Source: Eubacterium sp.
Lineage (GTDB): Bacteria > Bacillota > Clostridia > Lachnospirales > Lachnospiraceae
Assembly (NCBI GenBank): GCA_017433615.1
Contig: JAFRGW010000034.1
Coordinates: 31,999-95,998 of the forward strand
Reading direction: 5' to 3'
Length of the DNA: 64,000 nt
This document shows positions 53,001 through 63,200 of this stretch, in pieces. The first letter of the stretch is position 1; every line of letters starts with the position of its first letter. Position numbers and translations under genes: made by a program. The notes beneath the pieces were generated by a model. It saw nothing but the letters and a program-made list of their open reading frames with translations, ran no database searches and had not been told where the DNA came from.

Positions 53001-56000
53001 ACAGATGTTGAGACGGAAAGAAACGAAACGGGCGAAGTTGTTGAGTTTGTGTATGAGCAGGACAGCTTCTCTGATATCGGAACCTATGTCGGGCAGAAAA
53101 CCTATGACAATGTTCCTTATAAGATGAGTCAGGCGCTCGCTATGCCCATGCTTCGGGCTTTGTCCAATACCACTGGAAATGGTGCGCAGCTTAAGGATAT
53201 CGAGGCGCATAAGAGTCTGACAAATAACAATGACGGAACCTATACGATGTCCCTTACGGTCAAAGGGGATGCCGTTGCGTATGAAGAATACAACAAGGCC
53301 AATATTCTGTTCGTCATGGACCGCTCGAGCAGTATGACCAACAATAATGTTTATCAAGAGTATAAGGGTACATCATATAATAGCAATACGACATATTATA
53401 GAAAAAACGGAGATAACTACGAGGCGCTTTTTCTTCATAATGGACAGATTTGTACACGCAGTTGGTCTGGAGGTATGTTCGGATCATGGGTTTATAGCCC
53501 CTATACCGGAACAGTTTATACTTCTGTAACCCGTCTTGCAGCCGAACAGGCTGCCATGGATGTTCTGATCCAAAACCTGCTTGCCAAGAATGACAAAGAT
53601 ACTCCCGGAAAAGAGGATTTGATTGAGATCTCTGTCATTAGTTTTGCAAGAACTAGATGTTCCGGTAATACGGAGTACACAAACTGGACAAGCAGCGACT
53701 ATGAAGGGGTGATGGGTGCTGTCAATCAAACAAGCACTCCATCTGGAACAAACTGGGAAGAAGCATTGATCTATGCACAGGAACAGGCGGCCCTCAAAAA
53801 AGCGGCACAGCCGGATGAAGATGTATACGTAATTTTTCTTACTGATGGAGAGCCGACGGCAGTACATGGTGAGACAGGAGGAGCGTATCACTATGATAAT
53901 CAGGAAGGCGGATTTGAATATGCACTGACAGAAGTCGGAGGCCCGTATAATAGTCACGGCAGAATTGACGATGAAAAGAATTCCCTGGACCGCGCAAAGG
54001 AAATTGTCGATGCCAAGTATAAGTTCTATGGTATCTTTACCTTTAACCCCGGCGAGGCGCAGACACGATATCTCCGCCGATTGATGAATTTCGCCTATAC
54101 CGGAGTGGATAAAGCTTACGAGAATGATCAGACAAAAGAAGATACAGATATTGTAAAGAAGTACTTTACCAATGCAGATACACCGGAGACGCTCACGGCT
54201 GCATTTGAAAAAATATTCGCAGATGTTTCCAATATGCTGGGACACGGCGATATCGTCATTACAGACGGTTTACAGGCGGCGGATGCAATGACGACGACCA
54301 TTCATGCGGACCGGGCAGATGGATTCCGGTATTCCGTAACAGATGATACAGGTGAAGAATTGTATTATGTTACAGCCACTGGCAATGATTCGAATCCGAC
54401 GGTTACTTTTCATGTTGATGGACATGATTATCCTGCCGGTGCTGCCAAACAGGGAGTGGGAGGTAAGCCATATTATTCAGTGACTGTAAATGGAACAGAA
54501 TATAAGATGGCGCTGGCGGATCTGAGTGGACGCGAATTACAATGGGATCTCTCCGCAATCGGGATGCTGATTCCTAATTGCACTTATAAAGTGGACATCA
54601 TAGTATGGCCGAATCAGGATGCATACGATTATGTTGCCGGCCTTAACAATCAGCTGCCCGGATATACCTGGGATTCGAGTGTTGAGAGTAACCCGGACAA
54701 TTATCATGAGGTGACAGTAAATGGTGTTACTTATGGATATTATACCGGCGGGGTTTCCGGGCATTCTTCAATTGTGAAGTATAAAGACAGCGGTGTGTTC
54801 AGCGTACTTACCAATACGCATCAGGAGTTAAATTATTCGATCGTTAATACGAAGACGAATGAAGTGACCGGAGAGACAACAATGACCAGTGATCCGCAGG
54901 CTCCGGTTCCACTGGAACCGCAGAAGCCGATGGATCTGGTAGATACGAGTTCAAGTATAGAGAAGCAGTGGAATGTTGATCTGGATCCGAGTATCCTGGC
55001 ACAGCTTTTGTATCCGGCGGACGGAAGTCATTATACGCTGACCTTCGACATTCTCCAGGATAAGAGTACAACTCCTTATAAAACACTGACACTCGGCTGG
55101 GATGCTGCCCAGAACAAATATGTTTGGGAGAGTGGAAGTGAGCGTGATATTGAATACAATGGAACAACATATTCAATCGGTACTACATGGAAGAAAGACT
55201 TTGCCGTTCCAACCGGACTGATGCTCAGTGAAGAACGTATGGATGCGCTTGGCATGGACAAATCTTTGTATCCGTCAGGTACTTATCCGGTCAATTCGGA
55301 TGATCCGAATAGTGAAGTGAAAACATACTATATTTTAGAAGACGGACATGATTATACAATTAAAGAACGTAATCTGAGTTACGAGTTCGACTTCAATGCA
55401 GATGTGTTCCATCCGATGCTTGTCGATGGGAAAATGCAGAACGTCAATTTCACAAAAAATGGAACGACGGTTAATATCACCAACATGACGAATACGACAG
55501 GTGGATTATCTTCTCTGAAAGTGGAAAATACCCTTCGTGGATATATTCATCTGGAGAAACATGTTGTTGATGAGAGTAATAATCTCATCGATTCAGACAA
55601 AACGAAGTTTGAATACACCATCGAATTGACCAATGACGACGCACCGTTTGTCGGTACGCATATTCCGTGGTATGGCATCAATGGCCTGTATTATCATGAC
55701 AGAGCGTTTAACTATTATCAGGTTTACTATGAGAACAATGCGCTGAAGATAAAGAATGAGGCAGGTACAGTATATGAAGTGACGAATAACTATGATCTCA
55801 ATAATGCACAAGAGCAATCCCTAAAATATCGTGACGGCGAAGAAGTAAAAGAGCTTCTAATTTCGGGTAATGAAACGTCTGTTTCAGAAGGAAACAAGTT
55901 GGCTTCCGCTGTTTTGCAGATTTCGCAAGGTGAGATCCTCAGCATTGCGAATGTTCCCGCAGGTACTCAGTACATAATTACTGAGTCAGCAAAACCGGGT

Positions 56001-56690
56001 TACAGCCTGGTAAAAATAGATGAGCGTATCGACCCGAATGACGTTCAGAAAAAGCCGGAGGATACAACGGTCAATTTAGAAGAAGGCTCAATCACAGGGA
56101 CAATCGTACCGAATCACCATAACTACATTGACTACACCAATCGTTGTCTGGTGACGGATATCACGATTCAGAAGACTGACACTGACGGTGAAGGTCTTGA
56201 AGGTGCTGTGTTCCAGATGAAAACCGTGTCTGAGGATGGTCATTCTGAAGCGGATGCCACAACAATTGATAGCATTAGCGGTATCGGGGATGTTGTGAAG
56301 CGTGTTGATGGAGAAACAATCACGTTCCCAAGCTCCTTTGAATCTACAGGAGAAATCCAGACTATATCAGGGTTGCCGGATGGAACCTACAGGCTCTATG
56401 AGGTACATGTCCCTGAAGGATACATTCGTACATACCAGTATATTCAATTTGAAGTGGAAAACCGGGAGATAAAAAATGTAACAACAGATACTGGAGATAC
56501 CAGTAAGTTGGATACAACTGCGGATAACATCGAGCTTAAGATTGCCAACGAACCCGGCGCAGCGCTTCCGAACACCGGCGGCACCGGCACGCGGCTCTTT
56601 ACGATCCTTGGAAGCCTCCTGATTCTCGGGGCGGGCGTACTGCTGTGGAAAAGATGGACCACTGACAGCAATGCAGGCAGGCGAGGGTGA
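50097..56690 (+). CDS. Giant sortase-anchored surface protein with His/Cys repeats, VWA and Cna_B domains
   Basis: A 2197-aa exported protein. Residues 27-48 form a signal helix ending AVALE. Residues 71-360 hold ten HxHxxxC units (His76, 112, 134, 157, 177, 235, 259, 282, 303, 354), most followed by a second Cys 8-14 residues on. An acidic linker (about 365-520) follows, then beta-rich repeats, then a VWA domain from about 1065 with MIDAS D1075-S1077-S1079 and FLTDGEP. Further beta domains lead to a Cna_B/SpaA-type domain (about 2020-2140). LPNTG (2157-2161), a helix and basic tail form the sorting signal. The start follows GAGGTGAT five bases upstream. The plan resembles pilus-tip or adhesin proteins; no sortase is in the window. 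The tail SNAGRRG is copied from HD-gene sequence in another frame. Confidence 0.92.
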   Translation: MKNDLRELLKMLRQMKLSETTRKRCRSAIAMMVVFITTYTLIMPAVALERKNVPDVKGLNLSEQNVKALNCHFPVHQHTEECYKKVPEYDAGGRKTGTKKVLNCWKADWVVHEHDANCYENGLLVCSLPEYMEHIHDASCYTMQRVLTCDKEETPGHRHTDACYQTTQNIVCGMDEHRHSEQCYSDVVTGTEQKLVCGYDEGEELSPAVYSDPVVDEETGETIEEAHLVQDAVVHHHTDSCYETETKTERQLTCGLTEHVHSDACYQTESKLICGQAEGEGHTHTDACYKEEKVLTCTELAPHQHTIDCYEKGPKGESPLEMGWVTLTYDEYGNEILNGDPNHLICGKIELLKHQHDDGCFENMTADAGENTDNMTAGDAEAQENETAGEADYQADGSVSDMGLQEEGTGEDGFYENEITFDENGNPIEHPDGDDTNVEGQDDATPSGLIVLHPDDEEAQADDSEISEDAENVDAEDTDAEEKDEQGDADEESADAEDTEKASEEGTAFTKIIEVEGASYSLIVSGEEACGIPENAVFKATAISENRDDYDAYREKALAAVDNYTTEETSRAEEMPGLFDLTIYDEDGNEIQPAAPLSIRVDLGDAIDKEASGIYAVHFPGTNADTIMQPTPDNPVGKAAQVISEKITGTGAEVIETTTEDDGAVQFEAESLSVYAIVYTVDFHWEVDGKKYEFSIPGGGFVSFTDLVEMLGIMGDTNTANGPDDAEVSDAAKEFVKDVASIEFSSPELLWVGKIDADSSVGELKETNGLECEYSAELTEEQITEIDAHAVETGDWAMISRKPFTSVETLTVTMKDGEIFTIRVTDAQISTNVLTADGKTYKITVTYEDDAGIPDGTKLFAKEIEPGTDEYLQHLGQAWTEVNKEYFELEEKKQNNNGELGEYEDIRPVNLDDARFFNVSLIHSGKEIEPKTPVHVDIEYVEGFLADAKEEDQVIGVAHYKKDETELITDVETERNETGEVVEFVYEQDSFSDIGTYVGQKTYDNVPYKMSQALAMPMLRALSNTTGNGAQLKDIEAHKSLTNNNDGTYTMSLTVKGDAVAYEEYNKANILFVMDRSSSMTNNNVYQEYKGTSYNSNTTYYRKNGDNYEALFLHNGQICTRSWSGGMFGSWVYSPYTGTVYTSVTRLAAEQAAMDVLIQNLLAKNDKDTPGKEDLIEISVISFARTRCSGNTEYTNWTSSDYEGVMGAVNQTSTPSGTNWEEALIYAQEQAALKKAAQPDEDVYVIFLTDGEPTAVHGETGGAYHYDNQEGGFEYALTEVGGPYNSHGRIDDEKNSLDRAKEIVDAKYKFYGIFTFNPGEAQTRYLRRLMNFAYTGVDKAYENDQTKEDTDIVKKYFTNADTPETLTAAFEKIFADVSNMLGHGDIVITDGLQAADAMTTTIHADRADGFRYSVTDDTGEELYYVTATGNDSNPTVTFHVDGHDYPAGAAKQGVGGKPYYSVTVNGTEYKMALADLSGRELQWDLSAIGMLIPNCTYKVDIIVWPNQDAYDYVAGLNNQLPGYTWDSSVESNPDNYHEVTVNGVTYGYYTGGVSGHSSIVKYKDSGVFSVLTNTHQELNYSIVNTKTNEVTGETTMTSDPQAPVPLEPQKPMDLVDTSSSIEKQWNVDLDPSILAQLLYPADGSHYTLTFDILQDKSTTPYKTLTLGWDAAQNKYVWESGSERDIEYNGTTYSIGTTWKKDFAVPTGLMLSEERMDALGMDKSLYPSGTYPVNSDDPNSEVKTYYILEDGHDYTIKERNLSYEFDFNADVFHPMLVDGKMQNVNFTKNGTTVNITNMTNTTGGLSSLKVENTLRGYIHLEKHVVDESNNLIDSDKTKFEYTIELTNDDAPFVGTHIPWYGINGLYYHDRAFNYYQVYYENNALKIKNEAGTVYEVTNNYDLNNAQEQSLKYRDGEEVKELLISGNETSVSEGNKLASAVLQISQGEILSIANVPAGTQYIITESAKPGYSLVKIDERIDPNDVQKKPEDTTVNLEEGSITGTIVPNHHNYIDYTNRCLVTDITIQKTDTDGEGLEGAVFQMKTVSEDGHSEADATTIDSISGIGDVVKRVDGETITFPSSFESTGEIQTISGLPDGTYRLYEVHVPEGYIRTYQYIQFEVENREIKNVTTDTGDTSKLDTTADNIELKIANEPGAALPNTGGTGTRLFTILGSLLILGAGVLLWKRWTTDSNAGRRG

Positions 56691-56770
56691 GATCAACGCA
56701 CAGATTGCTGCAGAAGTCAGAAGAGAAGTCTGAAGAGCAGATATATAACGCATCTGCCGATCTCATACAG

Positions 56771-56799
56771 GCCGGTCACTTCGGTGACCGGCTTTTTTT
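56771..56799 (+). terminator. Terminator of the first giant gene
   Basis: GCCGGTCAC pairs with GTGACCGGC around a TTCG tetraloop; seven T follow. Related to the terminator of the HD gene. Confidence 0.9.
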
Positions 56800-56935
56800 C
56801 GCCTTCGCAAGGATCCGGCCACAGCATGTATATTTTCCCCGGCAATTGCACAAACAGGTGAAAATCTGCTTCAAGAACCTCTATAAGTTGAACTATAAAT
56901 CTCAAATTATTGATATATCATTCAGACAATAGCCC

Positions 56936-56963
56936 TTGAAAGTTAAAAATAATCTGCTACAAT
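56936..56963 (+). promoter_or_regulatory. Promoter of the second giant gene
   Basis: TTGAAA (56936-56941), 16 bases, TACAAT (56958-56963), homologous to 49830-49857; the spacer keeps AATAATCTG. Confidence 0.75.
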
Positions 56964-57215
56964 GATTTCATAAACGGTAGATAAATAATTGGGGCAGTGG
57001 CTCTGTTGCTTTGACGCTTGATTATATGCAGCGGATGATACAATTTTAGAGAAATACGATCATGGACATGTCAGGAATGATCTGGCAGCAGGCAGGTCAG
57101 AAATGTTTTAATATCAGATGCAAATATAGTTCACAGAAATGTTTTTTGAAGGAAGGAAAGTCCGTAAATCAGTACCCAGTAGCCAGTATGCAGTATCTAG
57201 TATGAGGTGATTACT

Positions 57216-60200
57216 ATGAAAAATGAGCTGAGAGAATTGTTAAAAAAGCTCAGACAGCTGAAGCCGTCCGAAAGAGTCCGGACGCGATGCCGGTCAGCGA
57301 TAGCGATTATAATTGTTTTCATTACAACGTATACGCTGATCATGCCGGCGGTTGCGCTGGAAAGAAATAATGTATCGGATGTTAAGGGGTTGAATCTTTC
57401 GGATCAGAGTGCGAAGGTTCTGAACTGCCATTTCCCTGTACATCAGCATACGGAGGAATGTTATAAAAAGGTGCCGGAATATGATGCCGGCGGCAGGAAG
57501 ACCGGGACAAAAAAAGTCCTTAATTGTTGGAAAGCAGACTGGATCGTCCATGAACACGATGAAAACTGCTATGAAAATGGTGTTCTTGTCTGTCAGCTCC
57601 CTGAGTATAAGGAACATAAGCACGATGCATCCTGTTATACGATGCAGCGCGTTTTGGCATGCGGAAAAGAGGAGACTCCCGGGCACCAGCACACAGACGC
57701 ATGCTATCAGACGACACAGAATATTGCTTGTGGAATGGAAGAACACAGGCATTCCGATAAATGCTACAGTGATGTTGTGACAGGTACAGAGAAAAAGCTT
57801 GTCTGTGGATACGATGAGGGCGAGGAGATCTCGCCGGCGGTTTACAGTGATCCGGTTATTGATGAGGAGACCGGCGAAACCATTGAACCGGCGCATCTTG
57901 TGCAGGATGCGGTTGTGCATCATCACACAGACAGCTGTTACGAGACAGAGACAAAGACCGAGCGTCAGCTGACGTGCGGTCTTACTGAGCATGTCCATTC
58001 AAATGCATGCTATCAGACAGAAAGAAAGCTGATCTGCGGCCAGACCGAAGGGAAGGGCCACACCCATACAGATGCATGTTATAAGGACAAAAAGGTTCTG
58101 ACATGTACGGAACTGACGCCGCACCGGCATACGGTCGACTGTTATGAGAAGGGCCCGAAGGGCGAAAGTCCGGTCGACATGGGCTGGGTTACAATCACGT
58201 ATGATGAATATGGAAACAAAATTCTGAATGGAGACCCGGATCATTTGATCTGCGGTAAGATTGAGCTGCTGAAGCATCAGCATGATGATGGATGCTTTGA
58301 AAACACAGCAGTGGCTGACACTGAGAATACGGAAAATATAGCTGCCGGCGAGGCAGGTATTCCGGAAAATGGAACTGCCGGCGATGCGGATTTACAGGAA
58401 GATGGAAACGCCGGTGAAGAAGAATTCCACGAAAACGATATTACATTTGATGAAAATGGCAATCCGATTGAAAATTCGAATGGCGATGATACCAGCATAG
58501 AAGGCCAGGACGATGAGACACCGTCCGGTCTGATTGTGCTGCACCCGGATGGTGAAGAAGCGCAGGCGGATGACAGCGAGATCAGCGAAGATGCGGAAGC
58601 TGAGAATGCTGATGAAGAAGATGCGGATACGGAGGAGAAGGACGCACAGGAAGATGCTGACGGGGAGTCAGCAGATACAGACGATACGGAGGAAGTAGCT
58701 GAGAAAGGTGTCGAATTCACAAAGACGATCGAAGTAGAAGGCGCATCTTACAGCCTTATCGTTTCGGGTGAAGAAGCATGCGGCATTCCTGAAAATGCAG
58801 TATTTAAGGCGACAGCTATTTCCGAAAATCGCGATGATTACGATGAATACCGCGAGAAAGCACTGGCAGCAGTCGACAATTACACAACAGATGAAGCCAG
58901 CCGGGCAGAAGAAATGCCGGGTCTGTTCGATCTGACCATTTATGATGAAGACGGAAATGAGATCCAGCCCGCGGCGCCGCTTTCGATCAGCATCGATCTC
59001 GGTGACGCAATCGGCGAAGATGCCTCCGGCGTCTATGCCGTACATTTCCCCGGAACAAATGCAGATACCGTCATGCAGCCGGCTTCGAACAACCCGGCCG
59101 GTAAGGCTGCGCAGGTGATCAGTGAGAAGATCGCAGGCACCGGCACGGAAGTCATCGAGACAAAGACGGAAGATGACGGTGCGGTGCAGTTCGAGGCTGA
59201 GAGTCTGTCTGTGTATGCGATTGTGTACACGGTGGATTTCCACTGGGAAGTGGATGGGAAGGAATATTATTTCAGTATCCCGGGCGGTGGATTTGTAAGT
59301 TTTCGTCAGCTGGTTGAAGTGCTGGGGCTTGCGGACCGTGATACGCAGGACAATCAAAGCGAGATTTTGGAAAATACGGAAGACAAGACTGGCAAGGTAA
59401 ATGCGGATACACCGGACGCAGAAAATATCGGCAACGAAAACGAAGCCAAAAAGCTCACTTTAGAAGACATTGTAGTCTCGGAAACCACGCAGCAGTTCGT
59501 GGAGGATGTGGTAAGCATAAAATTCTCCACACCGGAGTTGCTGTTCGTGAGAAAAGCAGAAAACGACATAACGGTAGGGGCGATCAAGGATGGCCTCGGG
59601 TTAGAGTGCGAGTATAGTGCAGATCTGACGGAAGAGCAGATCGCGCAGATTAATGCGCAGACGGTGGAAACCGGGGACTGGGCACTGATCAGCAAAAAAC
59701 CGTTTCTTACGGAAGAGGCGCTGACGGTCACCATGAAAAATGGAGAAGTGTTCACGATTCGGGTGACGGACGGACAGATTACCAAGCATTTCCTCAGCGC
59801 GAATGGGGATACCTATGAGATCACTGTAACATACGATGATTCAGCACAGATTCCGGATGATGCGGAATTGCGCGTGCGGGAGATCAATGATACCGAGAAG
59901 GAATTTGCTGAGAATGTTGAAGTAGTCAATCAGCAGCTAAAGGCTCGGAAAGAGACGGACGTCACTCATCCGGTACAGTTTGATATTTCTATCTTTTCTG
60001 GCGGCGTGGAAGTAGAACCAAAAGAAGGAAGCGTGGTCAATGTTAAGGTAGAACTGATGTCGACTGTGTTTGAGGATGCTGATGACCTGACAGAGACTGA
60101 CGAATCTGAAGGTGAAATCTGGTATAACGGTGAAAAACTTGAGGTTAGTGCAGGTGTTGAAGAGAGACAGGTTAGAATCGCACATATCACAGAAAATGGT

Positions 60201-63200
60201 ACTGCAGAAATAATTGAAAATGTCAAAAAAACTGAGGATGAAAGTGATGCGATAGTGCTACAGTTTGCTACAGAATCGTTCTCGGATTATCTGTTTGATG
60301 GCAATAATGGAAATGGACTTTATAATCTCCCTACTACAATTTACGTAGGAGATGAAATCTACATGTGGAATCAGGCGAATTATTGGGTCTCCAATATAGG
60401 ATCAGTAGTAACAGAAACCAAACATACCAATCAGGGTAGTTCTGATAATTTCAAAACTGTTACCGCGATTAGTACTGGCACATTTCGTATCTATAATAGA
60501 TATAATCAAAACGAGTATAGAGAAATTACTGTTTTACCTGCACGTACAGGGACAACACCGCCTGGTCAAATTGAGACAATTGATAATGCCACTATCGGCT
60601 TGACACTGAACTTGTTTGACTATGATTTGGATAACTATCTGGACGATTATTTTAATGGATCCTCGCATTATGATGCCAAGTGCATTGCTGATTTTGCGAG
60701 CCATGGTATTAACTATGGAAATGCCCTCAAGTTTTGGGGAAGTGGCATCGGGAATAATTACGGAAGCCTAAATCAATATGTTGAACATGGCGTTACTAGT
60801 ATAGTGAATAGTAGTCTGAATTCATCGGGATATCCGACATTGAGTAATAACAGTGGTGGCACGGGTAATAGAGATCTCTCCTATCTGTTCACACCGTCCG
60901 ATGGAACTGATAAAAAAGCTTATACGAACGTAGACGGCCTTTTCAAAAAAGACGGTGATTATTATGTTTATGACAGTAATACAAACTATGCCTATTATGA
61001 CACTAGCCAAGGCAATGAAGGGAGATTCGCTGTTTATAACAGTACATACAATCAGAAGAGTGGAAAAGAGACAGGATCTGTTTCAAACAAGGCAATCGGT
61101 TTCTTCCCATTCCACAAGTGGGACAGCGATTATGATCTGTATGTAAACTGGAATAAAAACCTAAACCACCACTTCGGCATGTCCATGAGTGTTGATTTCA
61201 GTTTGCCGAAGGATCCGAAGGCTGTTAAAGATTCTGCTGGAAATCCCATTGTTTTCGAATTCTCCGGTGATGACGACCTGTGGGTATTCATTGACGGAAA
61301 ACTTGCGATGGACATCGGCGGCATCCATCAGCCGACATCAGGAACTATTAATTTCGCAGAAAAAAAAGTAACTGTAAATGGTCAGCAACAGAATTTTGAT
61401 TTCTCAAAACTCTACGATGGGAAAAAGCACACTCTGCAGGTCTTCTACATCGAGCGAGGCGGCTGTGACTCCAACTGTAAGATCAAATTCAACATGACAC
61501 AGTACGGAGATGTAGAGTTTGACAAGGTTGATGAGGATGACCAGAGCATCTTGTTGTCGGGAGCAGTCTTTGGATTATACAAGGATGACAAATGTACACA
61601 GCCATTGACGGAAGAACTCAAGGATGGGAGCAGGAGAGCTTTCATCGTTGAAACAGATGAACGTGGTCATGCGAAATTAGAGGATGTGCCTCTGGGTGAT
61701 TATTACCTGAAGGAGATCCATGCACCGGACGGTTATCCAATCGCAGTTGGAAGTGATACGGTTCGGGTACGCGTATATCTGGATGCATCCGGCAATGTCA
61801 AGACATCCGTTGGTGGGAAGGAAACCGATGCGAAGATCACGAATAAAAAGCCTGCCAATATCAACCTGGGATTGAAGAAAGAGTGGCAGGACGCAGACGG
61901 TCAGACAATTGCAGCACCGAACGGAGTGAACGCCACATTTGAAATTAAGCGGAACCGTACCTACGAGACATATACCGAGCGTCCGGTTCAAGGCCATGGC
62001 GAAGAGGCTTCTCATCTGGTTGTAGGCTGGCTTCATAACAATGAACCGCATATTTATGAGGAGTTCGATCTGGTGGCCGGATCTCAGGCGACAGTATCCT
62101 GGAGCCTTGTGGATGGATATACGGGAACGATTGGCAGTATAGTGAATGGAACGACCTATACAAAATCGCCAAATCCGAACCATATTTATTCACAGGCCAT
62201 TACTATGCCGGCTGCCGGGCAGACCACAATGCTGTATATCATTGATGAATCCGACCATGGCAATGCGATTAAGAACATCAATGTAGCGGGTTCTCAGTTT
62301 TATGGGAATTCAGGCGGTGGATTTATTCACGAATTCCAGACGGTAACCGAGCCGGATCCGGACTTTTCCTACAACGGCGAGCACATGACAGATAATCAGG
62401 TCACGCTTCCCATCAATGTGAACACCTGGCAGTATGAGTTCAGCGAACTGCCGGCTCTTGGATCGGGTACAGTCATTGTTGACGGAAAGCAGCAAAAGGT
62501 TACTTATAAGTATTCTTACTATATTGAGGAAGTGAGCAGTACAGCACCTGATGGGACGACTGTGATCTACGAAGATCTCAAGGGGGACGTCATCAATTCT
62601 CCGACGGATGCAGAGACACATACATCGGGAACAGAGACGGTCATTAACAAGGTTCCTTATGGATACCTGCAGATCAAGAAAGAAGTAACCTACAATGGAA
62701 GCAGTGAGAATCTGACCACAGCACAGAAAGCAAAACTGGCCGGTGAGTACAAATTCAAGATCTACAAAAAGGAACAATGTGCTGCAGAGGACGCAGTACA
62801 GGACCCGAATGCCGCAGCGGATGCAGCGGACAAGGATCTCATTGTGACGATCACGATCGGCACAGATGGTAAGGCGGTTGTTGGACCGAATACACCGGTC
62901 AAACTGCTGGTCGGAAAGTACTGGATCAAAGAGGTGGAATCCTCCAATCCGGGTATGTTCCCTGTGAATAATCCCATTGCAGTTACAGTGACGAAGGATC
63001 ATACGAGCGATCATCCGATAATCCAGTCGCTCACCAACAACTACGATGAGAACAACGGACCGGACAAGATTGCCATCGACATCGAGAAAAAATTCTCAGG
63101 ACTGGACAATGTAACCCAAGTTCCGCAGAATTTCGAAGTCCAGCTGCAGTATACAGTGAACGGTCAGACCAAGACAGTCACACTTAGAAACACAGAGCTG

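Larger units (their letters stand above)
56691..57215 (+). other. Duplicated junction: HD-gene remnant, terminator, promoter and leader
   Basis: From about 56668 the sequence matches the 3' end of the HD gene (49527 on). The remnant would read EINAQIAAEV in another frame, against EINTQVAAEA in the HD protein. It continues with a matching terminator, promoter and leader. It marks the border of a tandem duplication of about 7.1 kb. The leader's mini-ORF counterpart is at 56997-57014. No other gene. Confidence 0.75.
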
